A DNA stretch of 64,000 nt. Origin: Paralichthys olivaceus (lineage: Eukaryota > Chordata > Actinopteri > Pleuronectiformes > Paralichthyidae). A model generated the notes under the pieces. The model saw nothing but the letters and a program-made list of their open reading frames with translations. It was not told the DNA's origin and did no database searches. Below are positions 15,401 through 28,400 of the stretch, piece by piece (position 1 is the first letter of the stretch; every line of letters begins with the position of its first letter). The DNA lies in the NCBI RefSeq assembly GCF_024713975.1, contig NC_091094.1, positions 19,304,501-19,368,500 of the forward strand, given 5' to 3'. The position numbers and the translations under genes were made by a program.

Positions 15401-18400
15401 CTACTCGCCGGGTTTGACAGATTTCTGTGACGTACCCTGTCAACAAACTCCCTACTGGCTCTTAAATGTCTACTCCAAATCCAAATATGCTGCAAAGATG
15501 GAGAAAAAAATTCCAGACATTCATCTGCCCTGCTCGGGCCTCTCACCAACACTTCACACGTTTAAACACAGATCTTATCGTTCGATTTTTCAGCTTGACT
15601 TTGTGTATTTTGTAACACATGTGCCTGTTCCTAATAGTTTGGAGTGGAATTTCTGTAACACTCCTGTATTTAAACAGAAAGACATCTTCCTTTATAATTC
15701 ATAGGCTGTATAGTATTTACAACTTAGTAAGTGTCCAGAGTAGTCATGGTGGTCTTTTAGAAAAATTGAATTGATTGATTTGACCAAGTTAGTTAGCAGA
15801 AACATCAAGTTACATTTCAGTGTGTTGAATGTAATGTTGCACTGAAGGTTCTTGGAAACAGTTTAGGGAGAATCACAGAAAAAGCTTCCACTGGAACATG
15901 ATATGCATGGGAGTGCAGAGATTTCTGCACCTGGGAAAATAAAGAATTTTTTTAAGAGTTTTTTCTTGTTACAATCTATAGATGGATATTTCCACCATCA
16001 ATCTACCTTTCAGATTTAATAATATTTTATGAATATTATTCAGAACATTATGAATCACTAAACCTCTGAACCACTGTCAAAGGCACTGATAAATGACTTA
16101 TTAATCTGTAACTATTCATTTTCTTTTTTATATTGTCTTCTAAGTTAATTATACCGTCTTAATGTAAATGTCTGCAATTATTTATATGCTTCTGAAAAGC
16201 ACTTTGAATTGCTCTGTGTCTCAAAGCACCATTTGCTTTGGGCTAACACATGTGTACCTTCACTGAAAATGTTAACATGCTGATGTGAAGCAGGTGTATT
16301 GTTCCCTATGTCCTATGTCTATCATCATGTCAAGTTAGCATGGTAGCACGCTCATCTGCCAATTCCCACTGAGAGGTTGATATTAATGTGATTAGTTGTG
16401 CAGGTGTTTTGTCAGAAACCAAATTAGACTGATTCAAATCCTGACCTGATGATGGGGCTCAATTAAATCTCAAGTGATAACCAATGGAATTACACTTCCT
16501 CTTGCAGGGGACATGGTTGTGTGTAGTAAATTAGCAAAAGTTGTTCAGACATTTCAGTTAAATCTACAAATGTAAATGTGTTGCTCAAGAAAAAGCCACA
16601 TAATCATCAATGTCTCCCAGAGGATCATGAACGCCTACTTAAAATGAATGAATTCCATCTATCTAGTGATGTTGTAAGCGACTGTCGCATCCTGTCGAAT
16701 GGTCTATGATCAGCAAAGTTGTCTCCATGCAGATGGACTAAAATCTACTTTCAGAGGCTTCCTATGTTTATATTATCTATAATATCGGTGGCAGTGAGGC
16801 GGTGATTGAACATTTCCTCTGCTTTGCGTTGCAGGGTTTGACGGTGCAGGTGGAGGATGTGAGGATCAGGGCCACGTATTCTCACAGGAAGAAGATTCCC
16901 ATCACCGAGGGCTTTTTGGAGGTGAAAGACGACGGCAAATGGAGACAGATCTGTGATGAAGAGTGGACGGGGATGAACAGCAGGGTCATCTGTGGCATGT
17001 ATGGCTTCCCAGGGGAGAAACGCTTCAACAACCGACCCTACAAGTGAGTATTGGTGCATGGGCCTGCGGCGGGGTTTAAGTAAGGCCGTTGGATATAATG
17101 AATGTCTTCACATGAGTGAAACACATAAACATTGGTTTTTAGCTGACTTATTAGCAGCTTAGGTAATGGGAATGTAGTAGTTTCACATAATGAATCCTTT
17201 TTAAATTCACACTTGCGTAAAAAGCAGGTCGGAGGTTTACCACACATTCCTTTACAATACAAACAACTCTATATGTTAAAAATACTGCATTTCCTGTAGG
17301 AGCTTTTTAAGTCTTAGTCTATTTAGGAGTGTTGTTCCACACCAGACTGATGTTAGGAACTGCTGCATAACCAGGCTGTTTAAAGTGGTCATCAGTCAAC
17401 CCTTCATCCACTTTCCACATGGAGATGAACCAGACTTGGGCCTGGAGATTCTTGACAAGAAGCCAAACACAGCCTCAGGAAGTCTTAGAGGATGAAGGCT
17501 GGGCTTTGCTGGGACTCGACTTAATGCAGTACGCTGTGAAACATTGGCTCTTTTTGGCTGCATCTAATAAGTCTTAGGATCTTTATCCTAATCAGGATCG
17601 CTGGAAGCTACATCAATCACAGATTTTATTTTTAGAAATCTGAATTAGAGTCAGAAATACTTAAATGATCCCTGAGGGTAAACTGAATCACATTAAAGTT
17701 GCTCCATTCGAGAATAGCATGTCACAGCACAGAGAGAGGTTAAGTAAAATAGTAATTGTAGGATAAATTGTATTTTATTATGCATTTGGTAGGTTGTGCT
17801 TTATTCTGTACACTGTCTGGTATAACTGTGGCAGACATACACCAGTGAATGATGTGCACCCTGGCAGAGTCTAGCCTTCTGCCACAATGGACAGCGGCTG
17901 GTGGTCAAGGCATATGAATGAAAGCATTTTGGCTGTTATTCGGTTGATTTTTGTTTTGCTTCACTTGCTGCCTTAGTGTTGGCTAGTTTAAAATTTAGCC
18001 TTCAAATGACTGATGAAGTCGATGGTGTTCAGATGTTTTGGTTTTCTCCAAAGTGAATTTCCTTGGAACAAACCTTTAATTGTCTTTTTCGGGCACCTCG
18101 TAAAGCCCAGGCAGCCATTTTAGCTGCATTAAGAGAAACTGTCTCACACGTTTTGTGTCATCTAATCAGATCCTCTGATTGGCAACCAATGAAACTACTT
18201 TCAACAAATTTAGGCCAATAACAATTGGCCGCCGATGGGTTCGAGCAGCCACAACATCGAGCCATCATTCTTAAATGTCACATTCAATTTGTAGCTCAAC
18301 ACAAAGCCCGCCACTTCTTACAACACTTAGTGTCATCATTTTATCTGCTTAAATGGGGAGGGCAGTTCAAAACAAAACAGATGCTGACTGCACATGAGAA

Positions 18401-21400
18401 AATAATCACATGAGCACATCTGGTGACTTCATGAAGGAGAATAACAGATTCTTTCTTGGCTTTCTCAGGCTGATATAAATCCTACAATCAAATATTTCTT
18501 AGAAGAAAATGTGGCCACCTGGTTTGATGGTTTGAAGTGAATTTCACACTCGCGGTTTCATACAGCCAGTCCAACCACTGTCAAATTAAGACCAGTCAGA
18601 CATCAGAAATACATTAATTTACACTATGAGTCAATGTCATCTATTGTCAAATGAAGGCACAGAGGGTGACTTGGATTAAAATAGTTTTTATAGCTCTGGC
18701 AGACATGACCTCATCTGTTTTGATGCTAATCCTATGCTTCAAATCAGAAAAATGTACATTTCTGTTTTTGTTTATCACTTGAGATGTGGTTTTAAAGTGT
18801 GGGATGCTGCTGTGGTCTCACACAGGTTCACAGTTTCACTGATGTTCTTTTATCTGAAACATCAAAAAAACTGTTCTATTCAACAAACAAATCTAAAACC
18901 TCTTCATTAAATTTGGCATTTCTTCATAGTTCACTGATCACAACCTGTCCTTGTATTCAAAGGGACTTGAAGCTTCACTGTGTTTACAGCATCTGGATAA
19001 GCTGTACGAGTGAAAGGCTGTAAATGTCGCTCATGCTGCTTTCATTACAAGGTCTGCCTCTTCCAAGGCTCAGGCATCTTCAAGATCCACTGTTATTGGT
19101 TACCTCAGTGACTTGATGACTTTGGTTCAAGTCTGGGGTCGTGAGAATGGAAAGGTATTACCACAATAATACCTCCATTGTGCTTCAGTATAAGATGGGC
19201 TTTGTTCAGTCCCTCATGGAAATAAATCTTAGAAAACAGCTGCTGAAGTGAAGAGAAAGAACAATAAAATATTTTATGTGCTTTTTGTTCATGTCAGAGG
19301 ACATTTGTTAAGGTTTTAGGTGGCACACAGAAGCTGAGACGAGTAGAGTTGAGAAGAAGTAATTTAATGTAAAGATCAAGGTTCAGATATAAAATTATAT
19401 TGCTCGGCTGCTAACGAATAACACAGGTGATCTATCAAACCAGGGGTTGAAGGAGTCCTTAAATACTGCAGAAGATGAGAAATGATTGAAGGATAAGATG
19501 CAGTTAAATTAATGAGTTGGCGGCAGATGAGGGACCTGGATCACACTTTCACAGCAGCACACACTGTCAGGAAGAGCAGAGCGGGGACCTGGCAGAAGAC
19601 ACACAGGCAGAAGACACACAGGCAGAGAATCCAGGAAGTGGAGTGTCCTATCGAACACTGTGCTGACTGATGATGAGCTGATGCTGTTGTTGATGTGTAG
19701 AAACATGTTCATAATGAGGATTGTGTTCATGTTTTATAAATATGTTGATGGGTACTTTTTGTACTATATATATATATTATTGTATCATATGGTATCAAAT
19801 CAAATTGTACCATATCGCACCATATAGTATTGTATTGCATCGTACCATATCATATTATATTGTACTGTATACCTTATCATATCATATATCGTATCAAATC
19901 TTGTCATATCGTATTGTACTGTGCTGTTGATTCAAGCTGTTTTAAAATAACTTAGACTACTACTCTCACCAGCACTTGAACACACAAAGTGGAAAACACT
20001 TGTGACGATGAGATAACATAAAACAACAGAGACTGACAATATATTGACTGTGATGGATTGTGTTTCGAAAGTGAGATTCAAGTGTGCAGGTTTTGACATG
20101 AACTCATACCTAAGAGAGGTTGGAAAAATGTTTTCATTCTTCATGTGTTAATCTTAAAATCTGTGACATGCTTTCTAAAATGGTTGGCAGTCATAAATTA
20201 CCATGAATAATGGGAAGCGTAAACTATGTGTTGCAGTAAATAGCTATACGTTATCTCCGTGTCATTTTATGCCTCCTCAGATTGCTGGCCAAGCGTCGTA
20301 AGAAGAACTACTGGGGTTTCTCTGTCAACTGTACAGGCAATGAGGCCAACCTGTCTGACTGTAAACTGGGCAGGGAGATCGAGGTCAAGGACAACAGCAC
20401 CTGTGGACAGGGCATGCCTGTCGTGATCAGCTGTATCCCGGGACGTGCCTTCGCTCCCAGCATCAGCATCGGCTTCAGCAAGGCCTACAGGGTGGAGGTA
20501 AGTCAAAGAACAACTGGAAACTGGAAAGTATTAACAGACCGTCTGACACTTGTACAAGTCAGTTCATGATACCATATGACTGAAATGAGTCTCTGCAAAT
20601 GTGATCTAACTGGACGTATTGCAGATGCTTGCATTTGATCAAGACTCTTAACAAACATCCGATCTGTTTGATCTGCAAATTACATTGTGGCCCTAGATGA
20701 TTATATCAGATAACAGGAAGTACAAAATCTTGTACATGTAAATAGAGAGTTCAATAAAAACAAGATACACGTATGATGTCATCCAACTCTGGACTGAAAC
20801 AATTAATTCTTATAAATCAAGTGTCTGTGTTGTCAAACATCTGGAAACATTTAAATGGATGAACATCTGTGAAAATACAATGTAACAATAATTTCTCTCA
20901 TACTGTGGTTAATGTTTAATGTTTATTTCTGAGTTATTACCATGGTGTCACTGAGTGTACTCTGTATACTGCAAAACAAGGAACAATGGTGATATAGACA
21001 TAGAGTATGCAGTTTGTCATCTAATGTAATTTTAATTCAAACTTTGATTTTAAAGGTCTTTTATTACCTGTTACTTGAGGTTGACATTTGTGCGTCACTC
21101 AGAAAAACTGCCAATAAAATCTTTTTAACATTTTCACTAATTTTAGTTTTTGGTGGACTGTTTCCATAGCAACCCCTGGTGCGTCTAAGAGGCGGAGCCA
21201 TGATAGGCGAGGGGCGAGTGGAGGTGTTGAAGAACGGCGAGTGGGGAACAGTGTGCGATGACAACTGGAACATTCGGGCTGCCACCGTGGTCTGTCGAGA
21301 GCTAGGATTCGGTAGTGCCAAAGAGGCTCTGACTGGCGGCCGACTCGGACAAGGTACAATCTACACGTTAATCATTCTATAGAAGTACACGTACCATAGA

Positions 21401-24400
21401 AGTATCACACTCCAGTACTATAATTGTACTACTGCATAGGGTAGTACGCTAAATGAACGGGCTTGAACACACTTCCTTCACAAATTCAGTGCATTCATCT
21501 TAAAAAAGTGGTTTTACTGTAAAGTTACTTGTTAATCCCAAAACATATTGGGGTATAAATTGGCTGGATCAAAACTCCAATGCAGAAATGTTAATGATGA
21601 AGTCTGAGGTAATTTGGAAAGTTTCTCACAGTAGTTTAGAAGAAAGATACAACAAAAAACCATTGTTGATCCACTTTTTTTAAACAGAGCTCCAAAGTAC
21701 ATAAAGTGTCAACAAAATAATCTCAGACTACGGTTCATTTAATCGCAGCAGGCACATTCTGGTGACACAATCCTGACTCCAGACACTAAGATATGTTCAC
21801 ACCCATACAAGTAAAGTGGAGCAGAATATTCACTTTCATTACATTTCTCATTTACAGCACTAACACACAAGAAGAATCTAAAAACAAGGTCAAGTTAAAC
21901 AGCAGTTCCAGCTGTGACAATGAAAGGTGTGGGCTGAAACCAGAGACGTGCGCCTCCACCTTACTACCTCTGCCAAGGAAGCCATGTTTCCATCAGCCTT
22001 TGTTTTATTGGTTTGTTTGTTAGTTACCAGGATTACAGAAAAACTACTGAACCAATGGTGTGGGGCATGACCCAAGGAAGGATCCATTACATTTTAGAGA
22101 AGATCTGAATAAATGTTCTCTTTCTTTAGCATGGTGAGATAGGGCGTTAGCCTTGGTGGGTATGAGGTATGAATTCTCCTATCCCTCTTCTAGTTTGCCC
22201 TCTGTGTAATCAGTCTAGACCTCGAGTCAGCACATAATTATGCAGGGGAATGTATGGAGCAACACATTAATGGTCACACCTTGACTTACCAACCAGACTG
22301 TGTGAAATGCAATCTACCTCAGAATTATAAGAAGCATATGTTGGTTGGAATATATTGGACGTCTCCTTTGCTTTGTTCTCATATCAAAAACACAGGAGCG
22401 CACTAAGTGTTCCAGCAAAGAAAACCAACCTTATGGGTTTCAGAGGAGGAATTCATGGTTGGAGGGTCCACAAGGTTATTTGAGGGATTTCTTTTCATGA
22501 GCTGACCACTGGAACCTGGAAATAGATGGAATAAAAAGACTGGAAATAGAGGATTGTGTTTGTTTTCAGGAGTCGGTGGAGTGGACGAAACAAGAATGTC
22601 AATAAACATTAAATTAAATGGTACAAGAAAGAAATTCCCAGATTTTTATGGGAGTAAAATTATTATTATTATACAATAATTTATAACTTTTGTCTCACTC
22701 TTTTTTTTTGTGCTAAATTCTATATTTAATAATTTAATCTGTTAAATCTGTGATCTGTCAAATAAAGAAATTGACAGCATGTTTTCTACAACACTCTGTT
22801 CTTCCTGTCATGAAGTTATTTTTCTATGATGGCTGCCAGAACGTCTCGGTCTCTGTACTTTCAGAGCTCACATCACTAGAGACATTCCTGCTGAGTCACA
22901 TGGGAAGAAAACTTGTTCGTGGAAACTCTGCTACTCTCAGAGGACTTTTTTTAACAGGCCTCAAGTGTCTAATTTTCATTTGACTTAGCTGACAGCTTGT
23001 TTCCTTTGCTGTTTTATTCTAGGAAACAAGAGGATATCTTACATCTGTCTTTGGACACAGTTATTTTAACTAAACAGTCAGGCAAGCGAGGATGCTGAAG
23101 CTTCACTCAGGACTAGTGAACTGCTTGTGTTTCTGATAAGTTACTGTGAAATCCAAAATTCTAAAGTTGCTCTTTCCAGCAATGAAAATAGATGAGACTT
23201 CTTCGAAAGTTGTTTTCTGTTTAGTTATGGTCATGGTGAATAAGCCGGCCTGTTTATTTTATAGTAAGTGTAGTCGCAAGTTCAACAGAGGGAAAATACT
23301 CATTGTGCCTGTTGGGTTTGTTTCCAATGTAGGGATCGGGCCAGTCCACATGAATGAGGTAGAGTGCTCTGGGTTTGAAAAGTCACTGACTGAGTGCCAC
23401 TTCAACCGCGAGTCTGTGGGCTGCAGCCACGAGGAAGATGCAGCTGTCAAGTGTAACGTTCCCGCCATGGGATTCAATAACAGAGTGAGTAACTACCATG
23501 AGTCTACCATGTATAACAAAAACATTTTTATATTTGTGTTGCACTGCAAGACACATCTGTCTGTTTCTGAACTCAGCTTCGGTTAAATGGAGGCCGTAAC
23601 CCCTATGAGGGCCGTGTGGAGGTGCTGGCAGAGAAGAACGGCTCGCTGGTGTGGGGCACAGTGTGCAGTGACAGCTGGGGGACAATGGAGGCCATGGTGG
23701 TCTGCAGGCAGCTGGGCTTGGGCTTTGCCAGCCACGCTTTCCAGGTAAGATCTCTGGAGCAAATGTTTATTATATAAGTGAGTCACATTTAAGCCAGGAG
23801 GTGATTTTTTTTTTCATGACAAACATTTTGTATATCCTTTGATGAACAAAGAAGAGTTTTAAGTTGCAAGAGTGGGAAACAATATACTGTGTGTGTGTTT
23901 GATTGGCCACTGTGACTAACCTGCCCTGTAGAAACCACAGATGGATAACAGCAGGACCAGATTCTAGATAAATAGGGGAGTTTTTCTTGGGAGAAACAAG
24001 TCATCTTGTAGTGATAAACATTGTAAACTGATGATTGTCATAATTCATACTTAACAATACAATTTAATAGCAGTAATAGCAAGTCAGCATTGAGGGTTTT
24101 GTCGACTGTCACATGTAAGGTTGAGTTGTTGTAAAGTATTAGTAAACTGTACTTATCGCCTTTTTCAGCTTGTAGCTAAAGAAATGAGTCGGTGTTATTC
24201 GTTTTAAAAGTGCTATATAATATCATAAAGCACTATGAATATTACATCATGTTTAATATGAATGAGAGTAAATGAGTCTGACAGAACCACACATTTTATC
24301 GTGTGTGTGTTTCCATGTCAGTGGGTGCTATTTACACTCACTCGGACCAGCATTAGATTTATTGAACCCAGAGGGCAAAACAAAGATGTGCTTGCTTAGA

Positions 24401-25418
24401 AACATAGAAAACACGCTGTCAGCACCGAAAGCAGGTCAGGCATGTTAAACCCATGACACATGTGTGAGGTGCGCTCCTCAGCAGGAGAGATGAGAAAAGC
24501 CTCTGGTTCTCGTTTGAAGTTAGGACCCTCCAACAGTAAATTCTGTGGCATGACTTTGCTGCGTCACAGTCCTGCCATGTTTATGTTTCCCTCTTAGTTT
24601 TTAAAGGAGACCTCAGTGCTCCCTTTATGTCATAAGGCTGGTAAAGGTAAAGACCCCCTTCAGTTCTTTATATCTTTGTTTCTATTTTAAACCAGTGTGG
24701 CATTTACGATTTTATGTGAAGTATATGTGAATCATGGGGATGTGCACTTATAACAGGGTTTTAAAATGTAACTGGCTCTGGAGGAAGCTGTTTATATCAC
24801 AAAGCTGTGTTTTGGACTATTACGTGTGATGCACTTCTAATGGTAAACATGTCATCATGTTTGTGCTCAGTGCCGGAGCATGCACCCTCCAGTCGAGTGT
24901 TACCAGCACTGATCCAGGATCTGATAAAAAATGTTGTGATGACAAGAAGTTATTTCACTTAATTAAAGAGTCATTCTGTGCCAAGTCAAATAATCAGGTG
25001 TAGGTATCATAATAACAAGTCTCTCTGTCACCACGTACACTAAGCTTCCATTACATAAGAGTTCTCATGTTAACGGCAGGTTGAGGAGTGATAAATGTCT
25101 ACTCTTTGTTATCATAGCGGAGCAGGGAATCCGTCTCCAAGGAGACTCTTTCCTGTCTGAATTTTAAATGCTTCTGCAGGCAAATCCCACCACCAGATGG
25201 AACAAGTGACACAGAGCTCAAACTATACCGCTGCACGTCTGTCCGTCTCCTCAAACCACCCGCGAGCACCCCCACATCCATATCCCTCAGCTCAGTTTCT
25301 CTCTCATGACTCTCCACTTCCTCTGTAGATGATGGAAAGTATGAGTTCCTTTCAAGGTTTCCCTGTGGTTTGCAAAACACTGTAAAAAGGCTGAGTCAGG
25401 AGTGTGAGGACGACAGAG

Positions 25419-25495
<77 letters not shown>

Positions 25496-28400
25496 TATAC
25501 CCTTTGATTAGATTCGCCTTGTGGGACAAATGGGATGACGTGTCCGCAAATTAAATACAGAAGGAAAATTAAGATCATGTTTTTGTTCTAAAACCATCCC
25601 ACACAGATCTTTGTTTCCAAAACACTTTAAGCAGCACGATTTTCAATCTGCTTATTTCTAGCTGAGTTGATCATAAATAGATGAATTAATGTAACTGAGC
25701 TGAGACTAGGATTAACTGACATTAGGTCATTTGACATAATGGAAAATTCCCTTATTTGATTTTTCCCCCAGGATTAGATAGTATCACTATCACATCTGTA
25801 CACTTAATAGAAAGCTACAGCCAGCAGGCCCTTAACATAGCTTAGCATAAAGACTGGAAACAGGAGGAAACTGCTAGCATCGCTCTGTGTGAAGGCAACA
25901 AAATACCTCTGATGTAATTTGGTTAGTAGAGGAGAGGCACAAAGTCAAGTAACACCTCAGTTTCTGTACAATTGCAACAAAAATGAAACAAGAGCCAGTT
26001 TCTAGTGTTGAGCTAAAATATCCAGCCACTGGCTCTAGCTTTACACCACACCACCATTCTTTTGAGTCACAATAATTAGTACCTGAAGTCTTCTGAATTT
26101 CTTCTCAGCTGACGACTTCTTTCATCTCTGTGCTTCTCTTTACTCAGGAAACATGGTACTGGCAAGGAGACTCCTCAGCTGACGCAGTGGTGATGAGTGG
26201 AGTGAGATGTTCAGGGACCGAGTTGACTCTGGATCAGTGTCTGCACCATGGGAAACACGTCCACTGTCCCAAGGGTGGCGGACGCTTCGCTGCTGGGGTC
26301 TCGTGTACTCAGAGTAAGAAACAGGAAAATGCCAATATTTAATGCATTTTGAATATTGCAAAGAGAGGTACATTTCATCTGGGAAAATCTAAAATGTGTG
26401 GAATAAATTGTAATGTGACAGTTGAATATGAATGTTCTTCGTTGCTCTCTTCCTCCAGCGGCTCCGGACCTGGTTCTTAGTGCTCAGGTTGTAGAGCAGA
26501 CCACATACCTGGAGGACAGGCCCCTGTATGCGCTGCAGTGTGCCCAGGAGGAGAACTGTCTTTCCACCAGCGCAGACAAAGCTGACTCCAACTCCTACCG
26601 CCGCCTTCTCCGCTTCTCCTCCCAGATCCACAACAACGGCCTGTCAGACTTCAGGCCACGGGCTGCGCACCATTCCTGGATTTGGCATGAATGTCACAGG
26701 TTAGAGCCGCATAATTAATACTTCACTGCTTCTTTTATAACTGTAAGAAACTTATGATCAAATGATTACAGGGCAGAAGCTACCTTCTAATTCCACCAAC
26801 CCCTGTCTGTATATGGAATGCATATCTTGCAAACCAATTATCATATTGAGGTCACACTTAGCACATGTATTAGACATTGCCTCAGAAAGTGCAGTGGCGA
26901 GATTGGTGCTGATATTGCTGATAAAGCAAAAGCAGTTTCATTATATGAAAAACATTGATTATAAAATGCAGATAAACCAGGTAGGACGAACACAAAGTCT
27001 TCTACCGTCACTCTGCACCATAGACTGTTTATAAAAAGCTCTGCACACAACGTCCAGCACATAAAAAGTGACAGTATATTATAGAACTGTTTGCGGAAGA
27101 CTCACTGAAGGAGTAATTCTGCCGGAGCGTCAACACAAGAGCCCCCTGTACGCCTGCTGGTTAGAGTAGAACATGTGCAAGCATATGTAATTGTCAGGTA
27201 GTAGTTATGCACAGAGGATGTTTAAAAATGTATCCTGTCTTTGCCTTTGTCCTTCCTAGGCATTACCATAGTATGGAGGTTTTCACCCACTATGACCTGC
27301 TGAGTCTGAATGGCACTAAAGTGGCAGAGGGACACAAAGCCAGCTTCTGTCTGGAGGACACGCATTGTGACGAAGGTAAATACAGACACCTTCCTTTCCT
27401 TTATCATTTTAAGAAACGCTGTCGCTTTGTGTTGAATGGTTCCACTGACTTTTGGTTTAATGTGATTTTCTTAAGATTAGAGAGTAAAAGGATAGCACAA
27501 TGTCTAATACTGAATATGGATGATTTTGCCAATATTGAACACTGTTGTTGAATGTAGGATTTGATTAAAACTACCTGAACCTACAACTCTAAATACAAAC
27601 ATTACAGGTCTAAACACTAACATTTACTTACAGGTATCCAGAAAAGGTACGAATGTGCAAACTTCGGAGCACAAGGAATCACAGTTGGATGCTGGGATAC
27701 CTACAGACATGACATCGACTGTCAGTGGGTTGACATCACAGACGTGAAGCCCGGAGACTACATCTTCCAGGTTCGTCTATTAGCATCTGCTGCTGGAAAG
27801 ATCCTCTCATCCTCAGCCAGTGTGTCTTCATAGACCAAACAAACACTTTCCATGTCTCTGCATCTGCTTTTGTTTGTCATTCAAGCAGTAAAACTCTTAT
27901 TATAGTGTCAGTGCACCCACTCGTCAGTGCCTTATAACCTATCAGTGTATAAATCTGTAATAGTGAAACATCTTGCGGTCATGTTTAACCTGACTTTTTT
28001 TTCCCTCTGTCAGGTTGTGATAAACCCCAACTATGAGGTTGCAGAATCCGATTACAGTAACAACATAATGAAGTGCCGCTCTCGGTACGACGGACAAAGG
28101 ATATGGATGTACAACTGTCGTACAGGTGAGAACTTTTATTTTAAGAATCACTATCTCCCTCTGGGTTTGGGTCACACTGATATTAGCTACAGTCGTTAAA
28201 CATTGCCAATCAGGACCGACTGCTGGCCCCATCAATAAGGCCCGGGGTCTCATTGCACTATAACAGTTTACAATCAATTTGCACGAACATGAAATTGCAC
28301 ATATTCAATGTTCATCCTGCACTTATTTCTGCTCTTTAATAATATTTGTATATTGTTTCCTACGTACCACAGCATCTGACATCACGTTAAGTGGAAAGTT

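Larger units (their letters stand above)
6930..16834 (+). other. loxl2: loxl2 large intron (about 9.9 kb)
   Basis: This intron separates the SRCR1 end exon (donor GTGAGT at 6930) from the SRCR2 start exon (acceptor GCGTTGCAG ending 16834). It contains a TG microsatellite (12281-12416) and fragments of a dispersed repeat (11358-11485 and 13080-13283). It also has one unexplained short open segment with splice-like ends (14494-14581). Most of the rest is AT-rich and shows no gene. Confidence 0.7.
23745..26147 (+). other. loxl2: loxl2 intron within SRCR domain 4
   Basis: The donor is GTAAGA at 23745 and the acceptor TTTACTCAG ends at 26147. It contains a GT microsatellite (25422-25494) and a repeat fragment (25835-25930). 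No exon is seen. Confidence 0.7.

Noticed and set aside
19721..19930. 69-codon open frame rich in Tyr and Ile
   Set aside because: It follows from the degenerate pentanucleotide tract; no gene.
25287..25578. Minus-strand frames with long His-Thr runs
   Set aside because: They are produced by the GT microsatellite in a loxl2 intron.
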